In this document: one piece after another, positions 29,509-41,247 of the stretch | How positions within the stretch are numbered: the stretch's first letter is position 1 | Layout: the number at the start of each line of letters is the position of its first letter | NCBI RefSeq assembly: GCF_002005205.3 | Contig: NZ_CP019701.2 | Span: 1,054,001-1,118,000, forward strand | Source of the DNA: Rhizobium rhizogenes | GTDB lineage: Bacteria > Pseudomonadota > Alphaproteobacteria > Rhizobiales > Rhizobiaceae | Reading direction: 5' to 3' | DNA length: 64,000 nucleotides | Notes under the pieces: generated by a model | Seen by the model: the letters and a program-made list of their open reading frames with translations, nothing else | The model's database searches: none | Told to the model about the DNA's origin: nothing | Program-made: the position numbers and the translations under genes

Positions 29509-29622
29509 CGTCATTCCGGCCTTGAGCCGGAATCCAGCCATCGCGGCTCTCGCGCGGCTGGGAGAGTCTTTTCAGCCCAAGGACTTGGGCTGGCTGGATA
29601 CCGGCTCAGGGCCGGTATGACG
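29509..29622. repeat. RIME-like intergenic palindromic repeat, copy B
   Basis: A 114-bp element between the converging lipA and DMT transporter genes. The left end CGTCATTCCGGCCTTGAGCC and the complement of the right end CGTCATACCGGCCCTGAGCC form an inverted repeat, and each half can fold on itself. The middle carries GGGAGAGTCTTTTCA, matching copy A (GGGAGACTCTTTCA). The overall length differs from copy A by only 2 bp. As the only structure between two gene ends it could act as a bidirectional terminator. Confidence 0.75.
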
Positions 29623-29656
29623 GAAGAAGAATGTCCAGAAAGCCCCAGCATCCCAT

Positions 29657-30589
29657 TTAGGCCACAACCTTCTCAGGCCGGTGCGCCCGCATGCACAGCA
29701 CGACGCTCAGTACCACGGAACATATTGCCACGACCTCAATAAGTGTTGGGCCGCGTCCTTCCCAGATAAAGCCGTAAAGCAGCGCAAACAGCGTTTCGAA
29801 CAGGATCATCTGTCCGACCAGGGTGAGTGGCAGCAGGCGGCTCATGCGGTTCCAGAAGGCATTGCCGAGAATGGAGGCGGTGAAACCGAGCCCGGCGGCG
29901 ATGGCGGTGAAATGCAGCCAGTCTCCCGTGCTATGGCTTTCCCCACCAAATCCGAAGGCCGGAATGGCGAGCAGCAGCGCAAGCCCGCCGGTTACGACAC
30001 CCGTCATCATGTTCCAGTCATCGGCGCTTACATCGTGAAGACGCGACAGCCAGCGGGCATTGCCGACAGCAAAGGCCGTCCATGAGGCCAGCGCGCCGAG
30101 AGCACAGGCAAGCCCGATGATACGGGACACATCCAGCCCGGCATCGTTTTCCGTCAGCGACTGCCAGGAAATGCCGATAATGCCGATGGCACCGAAGGCA
30201 AGCGACGGCCACAGCCGCTTCAGCGACACCGCGCCGTGATCGCGGCTGCCGATGATGGTGACGGCGACGGGCAGGAAGCCGATGATGATGGAGGTGAAAG
30301 CAACACCGCTCAGCTTCACCGCCGTTGATATGAAGACATAATAGGCGATATTGCCGATCATGCTTAGCCAGCCGAGCGCGAACCATTCCCGCGCGCCGAA
30401 ATGGGCTGACACGCGTCTCAGCCGCGGTCCGATAATGATGAGGGAAATTAGCCCGTAGGTGAGATAACGTGCCGTAGACAGTTGCAGGGCCGAAAAATCC
30501 GGCACCAGTTTTGGGGCGAGAAAGATACCCCCCCACAGTGCACCCGCCAGCATGCCGTAAAAAACACCGAGACCTGTTCTGTTGTTCAT
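29657..30589 (-). CDS. DMT/EamA-family transporter
   Basis: A 310-aa integral membrane protein with about ten predicted helices and two EamA-like repeats (about 8-140 and 150-300). The N-terminus, GVFYGMLAGALWGGIFLAPK, is typical of drug/metabolite exporters. The substrate cannot be predicted; relatives export amino acids, nucleosides or drugs. The gene lies downstream of the AraC-type regulator on the same strand, separated by a 235-bp inverted-repeat element, so the regulator may control it. No strong ribosome site is seen before the ATG. Confidence 0.85.
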   Translation of the reverse strand: MNNRTGLGVFYGMLAGALWGGIFLAPKLVPDFSALQLSTARYLTYGLISLIIIGPRLRRVSAHFGAREWFALGWLSMIGNIAYYVFISTAVKLSGVAFTSIIIGFLPVAVTIIGSRDHGAVSLKRLWPSLAFGAIGIIGISWQSLTENDAGLDVSRIIGLACALGALASWTAFAVGNARWLSRLHDVSADDWNMMTGVVTGGLALLLAIPAFGFGGESHSTGDWLHFTAIAAGLGFTASILGNAFWNRMSRLLPLTLVGQMILFETLFALLYGFIWEGRGPTLIEVVAICSVVLSVVLCMRAHRPEKVVA

Positions 30590-30700
30590 GTCATGTCACA
30601 TCCGCATTCGCATTTGCCCGCGATGTGCCACAGCACTTTGTGGCTGTCTTGACAAAAACTCCTGAGGATTTGTCCGCCGCTATGATTGGGGGGGGTAGGG

Positions 30701-30935
30701 GGTTGTGCGTTCACAGTGGATCGAGGTGCGTGTGGCTTTACCCCCCTCTGCCCTGCCGGGCATCTCCCCCTCAAGGGGGGAGATCAGCAGGAGGCGCTAC
30801 CGCCACTTCATTCGCAAACGTCGAAAGAGGCGAGACGCAGCCGCTTGTCGATCTCCCCCCTTGAGGGGGAGATGCCCGGCAGGGCAGAGGGGGGTAAAGC
30901 CACACGCACCCCACGCCCACTATGACCGCACAACC
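30701..30935. repeat. 235-bp inverted-repeat element (MITE-like)
   Basis: Two arms of about 85 bp (30701-30785 and 30850-30935) are inverted copies flanking a 64-bp unique centre. The inner 50-odd bases, from GTGTGGCTTTACCCCCC to CCCCTCAAGGGGGGAGATC, are perfectly complementary; the outer 30 have a few mismatches. No protein is encoded. The arms are C/G-homopolymer rich, unlike neighbouring DNA. It fills the 363-bp gap between the AraC gene and the DMT gene. It resembles short palindromic elements dispersed in Rhizobiales, but copy number could not be checked. Confidence 0.85.
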
Positions 30936-30951
30936 TCCTGAAAGCTCAAAT

Positions 30952-31686
30952 CTAATGAATGCCGCGGTTCCGGCGATAGGTGGCCGGCGTTTCACCCACC
31001 GCATTGCGCATGGCGCGGGTCAGCGCCGTCTGGTCGGAAAAACCGGCCCTGAGCGCGATTTCCGCAATCGGCAGGCTGGATTTGCTGAGGAGTGTGCAAA
31101 CCTTGTCCATGCGCAGACCAGTAAGCCAACGGTGAGGCGGGAGACCGAATTCTTCGAGAAACAACGCGTGCAGGCGGCTGTCGCTGATCGTCACGCAGGC
31201 CGCCAGCATCTCGATCGTCCAGGGAAAGAATGGCTCCGCCCTGACGACCGCACTGAGTTTGCGCAGGCGTTGGCGGATATCGGCTTTTTCAGTCGCGAGA
31301 CTATCCACCAGCAGTGGCGCCCAGATCGCGGCGACATCGTCGCGCCGCCCGTCCGTTCCGATGAGGTCGCGCATATAGGCGATCAATTGCCGTGTGTCCG
31401 GGGCAATATCGAGAAACGGCACGCGGGCGAATCTCTCCAGCGTCTGTTCGGAAACAGCACTTTCATCGATATCGACCACCAGCGAGTGATTGCTTGCCGT
31501 CGCTTCCTGTGTATGCGGTGCATCGCGGTGGATGAAGACACCACGTCCGGTCGACAGTTCATCCTGCCGCCCCGCCACATCGATCCGCAGGCGGCCAGAG
31601 ACCGGAAGAACGATCTGCACGAAACCGTGCCGCTCTTTCGGTCTTTCCTGCCTGTAGGTTCTGATATCGGCCGATGCGGATGTCAT
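30952..31686 (-). CDS. AraC-family transcriptional regulator
   Basis: A 244-aa regulator. The N-terminal half is a cupin-like sensor (about 15-140, with GRLRIDVAGRQ and FIHRDAPHTQEA). The C-terminal half carries two helix-turn-helix motifs: TISDSRLHALFLEEFGLPPH near 165-185 and LPIAEIALRAGFSDQTALTRAM near 208-230, ending in the usual VGETPATYRR. I chose ATG 31686, preceded by GGAAACGAC; an in-frame ATG at 31710 is possible. It probably regulates the DMT exporter downstream. The ligand is unknown. Confidence 0.88.
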   Translation of the reverse strand: MTSASADIRTYRQERPKERHGFVQIVLPVSGRLRIDVAGRQDELSTGRGVFIHRDAPHTQEATASNHSLVVDIDESAVSEQTLERFARVPFLDIAPDTRQLIAYMRDLIGTDGRRDDVAAIWAPLLVDSLATEKADIRQRLRKLSAVVRAEPFFPWTIEMLAACVTISDSRLHALFLEEFGLPPHRWLTGLRMDKVCTLLSKSSLPIAEIALRAGFSDQTALTRAMRNAVGETPATYRRNRGIH

Positions 31687-31715
31687 GACGCTGTCGTTTC
31701 CATTGTGCAAAGAAA

Positions 31716-31738
31716 TGGCCGCCTCGAAAAAGCGGCCA
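31716..31738 (-). terminator. Hairpin with T-tract immediately upstream of the AraC gene
   Basis: On the minus strand TGGCCGC and GCGGCCA form a 7-bp perfect stem around TTTTTCGAG, followed by TTTCTTT. It can terminate the transcript of the small gene at 31815-31991. It lies only 30 bp before the AraC start, so it could also act as an attenuator in that leader. Confidence 0.6.
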
Positions 31739-31814
31739 GTTTCATCGTTTGATTATGACATCGTCTTGAAGATTGGGCCAGCCGGCTTTATCGCTCAGCT
31801 ATACGAAACGGCAA

Positions 31815-31991
31815 TTAACAGTCTTCCTTGGCGGTCGATTCGCCGCGTTTGCGCTTGCGCAGAACCGGCTTGTTCTCTCTCGCCTCGCATTTTGCAACGT
31901 CAATAAGGTAGGCAAGCACGGGCATGCCGTTCATCGATGCGAGTTGCTTGGCGGATTCGAGAAGGTTGATGATGTTGGAAAAATCGTCCAT
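31815..31991 (-). CDS. Small hypothetical protein (58 aa)
   Basis: Begins MDDFSNIINLLESAKQLASM and ends in a strongly basic, charged tail (RKRKRGESTAKEDC). The first 35 residues can form amphipathic helices. The frame is open upstream to 32141, but the extra residues look non-coding and 31991 is the natural ATG. No domain is recognised; the shape resembles small conserved rhizobial proteins of unknown role. It is isolated, with a divergent kinase-like gene upstream and a hairpin terminator downstream. Confidence 0.55.
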   Translation of the reverse strand: MDDFSNIINLLESAKQLASMNGMPVLAYLIDVAKCEARENKPVLRKRKRGESTAKEDC

Positions 31992-32240
31992 CGGCTCACT
32001 CAGTGGCTCAAAGCGGTTATGTGTCGGGTCTGAACCCAAAGATGAATGCGCGTGGGGAAATCGGGAGTGCCCGGCGCGTTTGCATCCAATGGGTGTAATA
32101 TTAGTCGCAAATAAATAGCAATCCCTGCGACGGGGTTGCAATAGTCAATTTTCCGTAACTGCCATGCGCAACGACAATACCCGCCTGGGTGCGGATATCC
32201 TTGCCGCAGGCAATCTCCCCGGTCATGACGAGGTTATGCG

Positions 32241-32810
32241 ATGCCGAACTATCTTGAGACAGTGGAAGATGCCGCGACGATCGTCGCCGGGGCGCAACGC
32301 ATCATGGTCGTCGGCTGTTCCGGCGGCGGCAAGTCGACGCTCTCGCAAAAGCTCGCAAGCAAATTTGGGCTTCGTTATATCTCCATGGACCGTGAAATTT
32401 TCTGGCTGCCCGGCTGGCAGGCGCGCCCGCGCGAGGAGCAGCGGCAGAGGATAGCCGCCATCATCACCGAAGAGCGCTGGCTGATGGACGGCAGCAATCC
32501 ATCCTCGTTCGACATGCGACTGCCGCGGTCCCACATCGTTCTCTGGGTGCGCATGCCGCGCTGGCTCTGCCTGTGGGGTGCCGTCAGCCGGGCGATCAGG
32601 GGGTATGGCAAGGCGAGGCCGGAAATGGCGGAGGGATGCCCCGAACGGATAGACGTCGATTTCCTGCGCTATATCTGGAACTTCGAACGGCGTCATGCTC
32701 CGCTTTTCGAGCAGAATTTTGCGCTTTATGGCGGCGATGTGCCTGTATTCCAGCTGAAAAGCCGAAAACAGTTTCGCCACCTTCTTGATCTTCTTGTTGC
32801 CGGGGATTAA
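32241..32810 (+). CDS. P-loop NTPase, adenylate-kinase/FlaR-like
   Basis: A 189-aa protein with a Walker A loop GCSGGGKS at residues 25-32 preceded by a hydrophobic strand (RIMVV). The LDR-like acceptor segment is YISMDREIFWLPGW, and WLMDGSN near 80-86 is typical of the topology-modulation (FlaR) and adenylate-kinase-like family. The substrate is unknown; family members are small nucleotide-kinase-like proteins. The gene is followed after 9 bp by ratA, so the two probably share a transcript, but no functional link is apparent. Confidence 0.8.
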   Translation: MPNYLETVEDAATIVAGAQRIMVVGCSGGGKSTLSQKLASKFGLRYISMDREIFWLPGWQARPREEQRQRIAAIITEERWLMDGSNPSSFDMRLPRSHIVLWVRMPRWLCLWGAVSRAIRGYGKARPEMAEGCPERIDVDFLRYIWNFERRHAPLFEQNFALYGGDVPVFQLKSRKQFRHLLDLLVAGD

Positions 32811-32819
32811 CTGCCGCTT

Positions 32820-33275
32820 ATGCCACAGTTCGAAACGCATCGCCTCGTTAAACACTCGCCAGACCGCATGTACGACCTCGTCGCCGATGTGGAAAAATAT
32901 CCGCAGTTTTTGCCGCTTTGCGAGGCGCTCATTGTCCGCTCGCGCAAGGAACGCGATGGCAAGGTGCTGCTGGTGGCGGATATGACGGTGGGCTACAAGG
33001 CCATTCGCGAGACCTTCACCACGCAGGTGCTGCTGAACCCGGCCGAGCGCGCCATCGATGTGAAATATATCGATGGGCCGTTCAAATATCTCGACAATCG
33101 CTGGCGTTTCGAAGAATCGGAAGATGGCGGTTCGGCCATTCATTTCTTCATCGATTATGAATTTAAAAGCCGCCTGCTCGGCGCCGTCATGGGGTCGATG
33201 TTCGACCGGGCTTTCCGCATGTTTGCGGAAGCCTTCGAGACCCGCGCCGATAAAATTTACGCCGACCCGGCCTGA
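32820..33275 (+). CDS. RatA/COQ10-like START-domain protein
   Basis: A 151-aa SRPBCC (START) domain protein beginning MPQFETHRLVKHSPDRMYDLVADVEKYP, the family signature, with the polyketide-cyclase/COQ10 core up to residue 145. Relatives in mitochondria bind ubiquinone (Coq10). The E. coli relative RatA was described as blocking ribosome subunit joining. In alphaproteobacteria a ubiquinone-binding role is more likely, but this is inference. In rhizobia the gene commonly lies near lipA and cinA/ispDF. Its 3' end overlaps cinA on the opposite strand by 19 bp. Confidence 0.85.
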   Translation: MPQFETHRLVKHSPDRMYDLVADVEKYPQFLPLCEALIVRSRKERDGKVLLVADMTVGYKAIRETFTTQVLLNPAERAIDVKYIDGPFKYLDNRWRFEESEDGGSAIHFFIDYEFKSRLLGAVMGSMFDRAFRMFAEAFETRADKIYADPA

Positions 33276-33766
33276 TTGAGGGTAATCAGCATCTCAAGTG
33301 CGGTTCTGACGGTCGCAAGCCGGATTTCCGTGCGGCCGATCTCGCCGTAACGCATTTCATGATGCAGGATTTTACCGCCGCGCGCCTTGGCGGCCAGATG
33401 CACCAGGCCAACGGGTTTGTCGGCGGAACCGCCGCCCGGACCGGCAATGCCGGTCACGGCCACGGCAAAATCCGCGCGTGAGCGGAACAGCGCGCCATGC
33501 GCCATCTGCAGCGCCGTCTGCCGGGATACCGCGCCGAATGTGGCAAGCGTGCCAGTGCCAACCCCCAGCATGTCCATCTTGGCTTCGTTCGTATAGGTGA
33601 CGAAACCACGGTCGACGACGGCGGAGGAGCCGGCAATCTCCGTCAGGGCACCGGCGATCAGGCCGCCCGTGCAGCTTTCGGCGGTCGAGACCATGACGCC
33701 ACGGGCGGTGAAATCAGAGATGATCCGCCGCGCCAGTTCTTCTATGTCTGCGGGAAAGAGGCTCAT
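33257..33766 (-). CDS. CinA C-terminal-domain nicotinamide-nucleotide amidohydrolase
   Basis: A stand-alone 169-aa CinA domain (PncC-like) that deamidates nicotinamide mononucleotide to nicotinate mononucleotide in NAD salvage. The active-site region [22 protein letters not shown] (about 26-47) and the [18 protein letters not shown] loop (about 107-124) are intact. The N-terminal competence-damage half of full-length CinA is absent, as in many proteobacteria. The start overlaps the ispDF stop by ATGA, and the end overlaps ratA tail-to-tail by 19 bp. Confidence 0.92.
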   Translation of the reverse strand: MSLFPADIEELARRIISDFTARGVMVSTAESCTGGLIAGALTEIAGSSAVVDRGFVTYTNEAKMDMLGVGTGTLATFGAVSRQTALQMAHGALFRSRADFAVAVTGIAGPGGGSADKPVGLVHLAAKARGGKILHHEMRYGEIGRTEIRLATVRTALEMLITLNQAGSA

Positions 33767-34950
33767 AACGGTCTGCCCCTGTAAACGACGGTAGCGGTGG
33801 CGATTGCCGCGATACCCTCACGGCGGCCGACGAAGCCGATCGTCTCATTGGTCGTCGCCTTCACCGAGCAGCGCTCCAGCGCAATCCCGAGCATGTCGGA
33901 GAGCGCTTCGCGCATGGCCTGCCGGTGCGGACCGATGCGTGGCGCCTCGGCGATCAGTGAGACATCGGCATTCATGATCGTGCCGCCATTGTCACGCACC
34001 ACCTTGGCCGCATGTTCGAGGAAGATGCGCGAGGCCGCCCCCTTCCATTGCGGATCGGAAGGCGGGAAGTGATCGCCGATATCGCCGGCGCCACAGGTGG
34101 CGAGCAGCGCATCCGTCAGCGCATGCAAAGCCACATCCGCATCCGAATGACCTTTGAGTTTCTGGTCGTGTTCGATGAAGACGCCGCAGAGTGTCACACC
34201 GTCTCCGGCCTCCAGCTGGTGCACGTCGTAGCCATTGCCGGTACGCACGTCGGGCAATGCGTGAGAGAGCTTTTCATCGGCCATGGCGATATCCCGCTTG
34301 AGAGTGAGTTTCACGTTGTCGACCGAACCTTCGGTCAGTGTCACCGGCAGTCCCGCCCATTCGGCAATCGACGCATCATCGGTAAAATCGGACTTTCCCG
34401 AGGCGGCAGCGGCGCGATGCGCTGCGAGAATGTCATCATAAGCGAAGCTCTGCGGGGTCTGCGCGGCATAAAGTCCCTGACGGGAAACTGTCTCCACGAC
34501 GCGGTCATCCGAACCGCGTTTCAACGTGTCGGTAACGGGCAGGGCAGGCAGAACGCCCCGAGCGCCCTCCGCGTGCAGCGCCACGATACGCTCCAGCATG
34601 TCCGTGGCGACGAAAGGCCGCACGGCGTCATGGATCATCACATGGGTGAGATCGCGGGAGGAGAGCGCCTCAAGCCCCGCCAGCACCGATTGCTGGCGTG
34701 TCGCGCCGCCCGTCACCGTGACGATCCGCTCACCGGCATCAAGCCGCTCAAGGATCGGCGACAGCAGTGCTGCATCGTCGGCATGGCTGACGATCACGAT
34801 GGGGCAGGCGCTGACCCAGCCCAGAAAGGTCGATACCGTGTGCTCGATGACGGCTCTGCCGCCGATCGGGCGATATTGTTTCGGCCCTTCCTCGGGGGAG
34901 CCTGCCCTTTCGCCGCGCCCGGCGGCGACGATGACGATGCCGAGTTTCAT
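33763..34950 (-). CDS. ispDF: Bifunctional IspD/IspF isoprenoid enzyme
   Basis: Fused enzyme for two steps of the MEP pathway. The N-terminal IspD half (about 1-225) has the cytidylyltransferase motif AAGRGERAG (about 9-17) and the HDAVRPFV segment. The C-terminal IspF half (about 232-395) begins [10 protein letters not shown] with the zinc ligands Asp and His, and carries [31 protein letters not shown]. The fusion is typical of Rhizobiales. I chose ATG 34950, preceded by GGAAAG; an in-frame ATG five codons upstream is the alternative. It is coupled to cinA. Confidence 0.95.
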   Translation of the reverse strand: MKLGIVIVAAGRGERAGSPEEGPKQYRPIGGRAVIEHTVSTFLGWVSACPIVIVSHADDAALLSPILERLDAGERIVTVTGGATRQQSVLAGLEALSSRDLTHVMIHDAVRPFVATDMLERIVALHAEGARGVLPALPVTDTLKRGSDDRVVETVSRQGLYAAQTPQSFAYDDILAAHRAAAASGKSDFTDDASIAEWAGLPVTLTEGSVDNVKLTLKRDIAMADEKLSHALPDVRTGNGYDVHQLEAGDGVTLCGVFIEHDQKLKGHSDADVALHALTDALLATCGAGDIGDHFPPSDPQWKGAASRIFLEHAAKVVRDNGGTIMNADVSLIAEAPRIGPHRQAMREALSDMLGIALERCSVKATTNETIGFVGRREGIAAIATATVVYRGRPL

Positions 34951-35226
34951 AGTACTTTCCTGCATTGGTCATATGCTTTGCGCGCAACCCTTAACGGTTG
35001 ACAGTCCTGCTCTAGCGTTTCAAAACCCGGATGGCCAGCCCGATAAGACGCGCATTTACCCTGCACGCCGCAGGATCGTCCGGCATGGCATGTCCCGAAC
35101 CTGCACAATTTGCCACCGACCGCAAAACAGGCAGGCAGCCGCGCAGCAAATAAAAGATGCAACCCTCTAAAAGTGCTTGGCAACTGCGCAAACACTGTCT
35201 AAAAATAATGCAAATAACCCTTCTGC

Positions 35227-36243
35227 ATGAAAGATCATCAGTTGCCCCTTCCGCAGTTGTCAGAACCGTTTAGCATCGGCTCAGTCACGATCCGTAATCG
35301 TGCCGTGCTGGCGCCCATGTCGGGCGTGACGGATCTGCCGTTCCGACAGCTCGCCTGGCGTTATGGCGCTGGCCTTGTTGTCACGGAAATGGTGGCAAGC
35401 CGTGAACTCGTCGCCAACCGCGGGGAATCCTGGGCGCGGCTGAAAAATGCCGGCATGGTTCCGCATATGGTGCAGCTTGCCGGGCGCGAGGCGCATTTCA
35501 TGGCCGAGGCAGCGAAGATCGCGGCCGATAACGGCGCGGGAATCATCGATATCAACATGGGTTGTCCGGCCAAGAAGGTGACGGGGGGCTACTCCGGTTC
35601 GGCGTTGATGCGCGATCCCGATCATGCGCTCTCTCTGATCGAGGCGACCGTCAAAGCGGTTGATGTGCCCGTGACGCTGAAGATGCGGCTCGGCTGGGAC
35701 GAAAACACCATCAACGCGCCCGAAATTGCCCGCCGCGCCGAAGCGGCAGGGGTTCAGCTCATCACCATTCACGGCCGCACCCGTATGCAGTTTTACGAGG
35801 GACGGGCGGACTGGAACGCCATCCGCGCCGTTCGCGAGGTAATTTCCGTGCCGCTGATCGCCAATGGCGATATCGAGACCGCAGAAGATGCACGGGAAAT
35901 TCTCCGCCGTTCAGATGCGGATGCCGTCATGGTCGGGCGTGGCGCGCAGGGGCAACCCTGGCTGCCGGCTGTGCTGGCCGGGCACGCCGCCCCGCAACAC
36001 GCCGAGATCGCTGGTATTGCCGTCGAGCATTACGAGATGATGCTGGAATTTTACGGAAGGGAAGCCGGTCTCCGGCATGCCCGCAAACATCTGGGCTGGT
36101 ATCTCGACCGTTTCGCGATTGAGAGCGTCACGCCTGACAAGGCTAAAATCATGACATCGCGTGACACGGGGGAGGTGGCTGATCTGCTGCGCTCCGCCCT
36201 TAGCGAAAATGCGGGCGAAGACGCCGCAAGGAAGGCCGCATGA
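35227..36243 (+). CDS. dusB: tRNA-dihydrouridine synthase DusB (NifR3)
   Basis: FMN enzyme that reduces uridine to dihydrouridine in tRNA. It has the TIM-barrel start [20 protein letters not shown] (about 29-48), the catalytic cysteine Cys113 in NMGCPAKKV, and the phosphate-binding segment ANGDIE and [10 protein letters not shown]. The C-terminal helical domain completes the 338 aa. Its stop overlaps ntrB by ATGA. The dusB-ntrB-ntrC order is the classical nifR3 arrangement; the tRNA enzyme appears to be a passenger in the nitrogen operon. The 277 bp upstream hold the probable operon promoter and no gene. Confidence 0.96.
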   Translation: MKDHQLPLPQLSEPFSIGSVTIRNRAVLAPMSGVTDLPFRQLAWRYGAGLVVTEMVASRELVANRGESWARLKNAGMVPHMVQLAGREAHFMAEAAKIAADNGAGIIDINMGCPAKKVTGGYSGSALMRDPDHALSLIEATVKAVDVPVTLKMRLGWDENTINAPEIARRAEAAGVQLITIHGRTRMQFYEGRADWNAIRAVREVISVPLIANGDIETAEDAREILRRSDADAVMVGRGAQGQPWLPAVLAGHAAPQHAEIAGIAVEHYEMMLEFYGREAGLRHARKHLGWYLDRFAIESVTPDKAKIMTSRDTGEVADLLRSALSENAGEDAARKAA

Positions 36244-37388
36244 GCGCTGACAAACACAGCCCGGCAGATGGAAACCCGCTTGCCATGGCGGTTCTGAACG
36301 CGGTGCAGAACCCCGTTATTCTGGTGGACGCCGAAGGTTTCATCGCCTTCGCCAATTGGGAAGCTGAAGCCTTTTTCGGAGCGAGCGCCTCCCATCTCGC
36401 GCGCTACCGCGTTTCCACCTTCATTCCCTTCGGCAGCCCGTTGCTCGCACTGATCGATCAGGTGCGGGAGCGCCGCGCGCCGGTCAACGAATACCGCGTC
36501 GATCTGAGTTCGCCGCGTCTTGGCCAGGACAAGCTGGTCGATCTTTATGTCGCGCCCGTTGTCAGTGAACCGGGATCGGTGGTCGTCGTCTTCCAGGAAA
36601 GGTCGATGGCCGACAAGATCGACCGGCAACTGACCCATCGCGCCGCCGCCCGTTCCGTCACGGGCCTTGCCTCGATGCTCGCGCACGAGATCAAGAACCC
36701 GCTGTCCGGCATTCGTGGCGCCGCCCAGCTGCTGGAGACTTCGGTTGCCGATGAAGACCGGGCGCTGACGCGGCTGATCTGCGACGAGACCGACCGCATC
36801 GTTTCGCTGGTCGACCGCATGGAGGTGTTTTCCGACGAGCGGCCGGTGGACCGCATGCCGGTCAATATCCACTCCGTGCTCGATCATGTGAAGGCCATCG
36901 CCAAGGCCGGCTTTGCCCGCAATATCAAGATTTCGGAAAATTACGACCCGTCGCTGCCGCCGGTTTATGCCAATCGCGACCAGCTGGTGCAGGTCTTCCT
37001 CAATCTGGTGAAGAATGCGGCGGAAGCCGTGGGCAACCAGCCGGATGGCGAGATCATCCTCACCACCGCCTATCGTCCCGGCATGCGGCTTTCGGTTGCC
37101 GGCAGCCGCGAGCGTATCTCGCTGCCGCTCGAATTCTGCGTGCATGACAACGGTCCGGGCGTTCCGGCCGATCTCCTGCCGCATCTTTTCGATCCCTTCA
37201 TTACCACCAAGACGAATGGTTCGGGCCTCGGGCTGGCGCTTGTCGCCAAGCTGATCGGCGCCCATGGCGGCATTGTCGAATGCGACAGCCAGAACCACCG
37301 CACGACTTTCCGCGTATTGATGCCCGTCTCGCCGGAAGTGGCGCTCGACGACAGCACTTTGCCGAACACGACAGGAAATGACCTATGA
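36240..37388 (+). CDS. ntrB: Nitrogen regulation sensor kinase NtrB
   Basis: Cytoplasmic histidine kinase/phosphatase of 382 aa that controls NtrC in response to PII proteins. A PAS domain (about 12-120) precedes the HisKA dimerisation helix with phospho-acceptor His149 in [20 protein letters not shown]. The HATPase domain (about 250-370) shows the N box [10 protein letters not shown], the G1 box DNGPGVP and the G2 box [12 protein letters not shown]. No membrane helix is present, as expected. It overlaps dusB and ntrC by 4 bp on each side. Confidence 0.97.
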   Translation: MSADKHSPADGNPLAMAVLNAVQNPVILVDAEGFIAFANWEAEAFFGASASHLARYRVSTFIPFGSPLLALIDQVRERRAPVNEYRVDLSSPRLGQDKLVDLYVAPVVSEPGSVVVVFQERSMADKIDRQLTHRAAARSVTGLASMLAHEIKNPLSGIRGAAQLLETSVADEDRALTRLICDETDRIVSLVDRMEVFSDERPVDRMPVNIHSVLDHVKAIAKAGFARNIKISENYDPSLPPVYANRDQLVQVFLNLVKNAAEAVGNQPDGEIILTTAYRPGMRLSVAGSRERISLPLEFCVHDNGPGVPADLLPHLFDPFITTKTNGSGLGLALVAKLIGAHGGIVECDSQNHRTTFRVLMPVSPEVALDDSTLPNTTGNDL

Positions 37389-38836
37389 CAGCTACGATCC
37401 TCGTCGCCGATGATGATGCCGCAATCCGCACGGTGCTGAACCAGGCGCTGAGCCGCGCCGGTTACGACGTGCGCATCACCTCCAATGCCGCAACGCTCTG
37501 GCGCTGGGTTTCGGCAGGTGAGGGCGATCTTGTCGTGACCGATGTCGTGATGCCCGATGAAAACGCCTTCGATCTGCTGCCGCGCATAAAGAAAGCCCGC
37601 CCGGACCTGCCGGTTCTGGTCATGAGTGCGCAGAACACCTTCATGACGGCCATCAAGGCCTCGGAAAAAGGCGCTTACGATTACCTGCCGAAGCCCTTCG
37701 ATCTGACGGAACTGATCGCCATCATCGGTCGCGCCCTGTCGGAGCCGAAGCGCAAGCCGGCCAAGCTCGATGACGACATGCAGGACGGCATGCCGCTCGT
37801 TGGCCGCTCGGCGGCGATGCAGGAAATCTACCGCGTTCTCGCCCGCCTGATGCAGACCGACCTGACGCTGATGATAACGGGCGAATCCGGTACGGGTAAG
37901 GAACTGGTGGCCCGCGCGCTGCATGATTACGGCAAACGCCGCAACGGCCCCTTCGTCGCCATCAACATGGCGGCAATTCCGCGTGACCTGATCGAATCCG
38001 AACTCTTCGGCCATGAGAAGGGTGCCTTCACCGGCGCGCAGAACCGCTCCACCGGCCGTTTCGAACAGGCCGAGGGCGGCACGCTGTTCCTCGATGAAAT
38101 TGGCGACATGCCGATGGATGCGCAGACGCGCCTGCTGCGCGTGTTGCAGCAGGGCGAATATACGACGGTGGGCGGTCGCACGCCTATCCGTACCGATGTC
38201 CGCATCGTCGCTGCCACCAACAAGGACCTGAAACAGTCGATCAATCAGGGCCTGTTCCGCGAAGACCTTTATTATCGCCTGAACGTCGTGCCGCTGCGCC
38301 TGCCGCCGCTGCGTGATCGCGCCGAGGATATTCCCGATCTGGTGCGCCATTTCATCCAGCAGGGTGAAAAAGAAGGTCTTGAGGGCAAGCGTTTCGAGAG
38401 CGAAGCTCTTGAGGTCATGAAGGCCTATGCCTGGCCGGGCAACGTGCGCGAGCTGGAAAACCTGATCCGCCGCCTGATGGCGCTTTATCCGCAGGAAGTC
38501 ATCACCCGCGAGATCATCGAGCAGGAACTGCAGTCGGATGTTCCCGACAGCCCGCTCGACAAGATGGCGGTTCGCACCGGTTCGCTCACCATTTCGCAGG
38601 CGGTCGAGGAAAACATGCGGGATTATTTCGCCAGCTTCGGCGATGGCCTGCCGCCGCCCGGCCTTTACGACCGTGTGCTGCGTGAACTCGAATACCCGCT
38701 GATTCTCGCCGCCCTGACGGCGACGCGCGGCAACCAGATCAAGGCTGCCGATCTTCTTGGCCTGAACCGCAATACGCTGCGCAAGAAAATCCGCGAGCTT
38801 GGCGTTTCCGTCTATCGCAGCTCCCGCCCCACGTGA
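37385..38836 (+). CDS. ntrC: Nitrogen regulation response regulator NtrC
   Basis: Sigma-54 enhancer-binding activator of nitrogen-assimilation genes, 483 aa. The receiver domain has phospho-acceptor Asp53 in VVTDVVMPD. The AAA+ domain carries Walker A GESGTGKE at 166-173 and the sigma-54 contact loop GAFTGA at 213-218. A Fis-type helix-turn-helix is at the C-terminus ([27 protein letters not shown]). A 150-bp gap separates it from ntrY, so ntrYX probably also has its own promoter. Confidence 0.97.
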   Translation: MTATILVADDDAAIRTVLNQALSRAGYDVRITSNAATLWRWVSAGEGDLVVTDVVMPDENAFDLLPRIKKARPDLPVLVMSAQNTFMTAIKASEKGAYDYLPKPFDLTELIAIIGRALSEPKRKPAKLDDDMQDGMPLVGRSAAMQEIYRVLARLMQTDLTLMITGESGTGKELVARALHDYGKRRNGPFVAINMAAIPRDLIESELFGHEKGAFTGAQNRSTGRFEQAEGGTLFLDEIGDMPMDAQTRLLRVLQQGEYTTVGGRTPIRTDVRIVAATNKDLKQSINQGLFREDLYYRLNVVPLRLPPLRDRAEDIPDLVRHFIQQGEKEGLEGKRFESEALEVMKAYAWPGNVRELENLIRRLMALYPQEVITREIIEQELQSDVPDSPLDKMAVRTGSLTISQAVEENMRDYFASFGDGLPPPGLYDRVLRELEYPLILAALTATRGNQIKAADLLGLNRNTLRKKIRELGVSVYRSSRPT

Positions 38837-38985
38837 GAATGTTGACAAGGTCGCATTTGTCGTTGCATTTTCGCCACATTGTGTTGCTTGGAAAACACTA
38901 GGAAGGAAGGGATTCGCCAATATGCGGTGAGTCTCGCCTGACTTCATGATTGTGGCGCTGGCTGGCCAGCGATTGGGAGTAGTGC

Positions 38986-41236
<2,251 letters not shown>

Positions 41237-41247
<11 letters not shown>

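Noticed and set aside
30686..30941. Short open frames inside the 235-bp inverted repeat
   Set aside because: They exist on both strands because the arms are complementary and stop-poor; they have no starts with ribosome sites.
35150..35226. Sigma-54-like TTGGCAACTGCGCAA sequence ahead of dusB-ntrBC
   Set aside because: The GG and GC dinucleotides are 7 rather than 10 bases apart, so the -24/-12 geometry does not fit.
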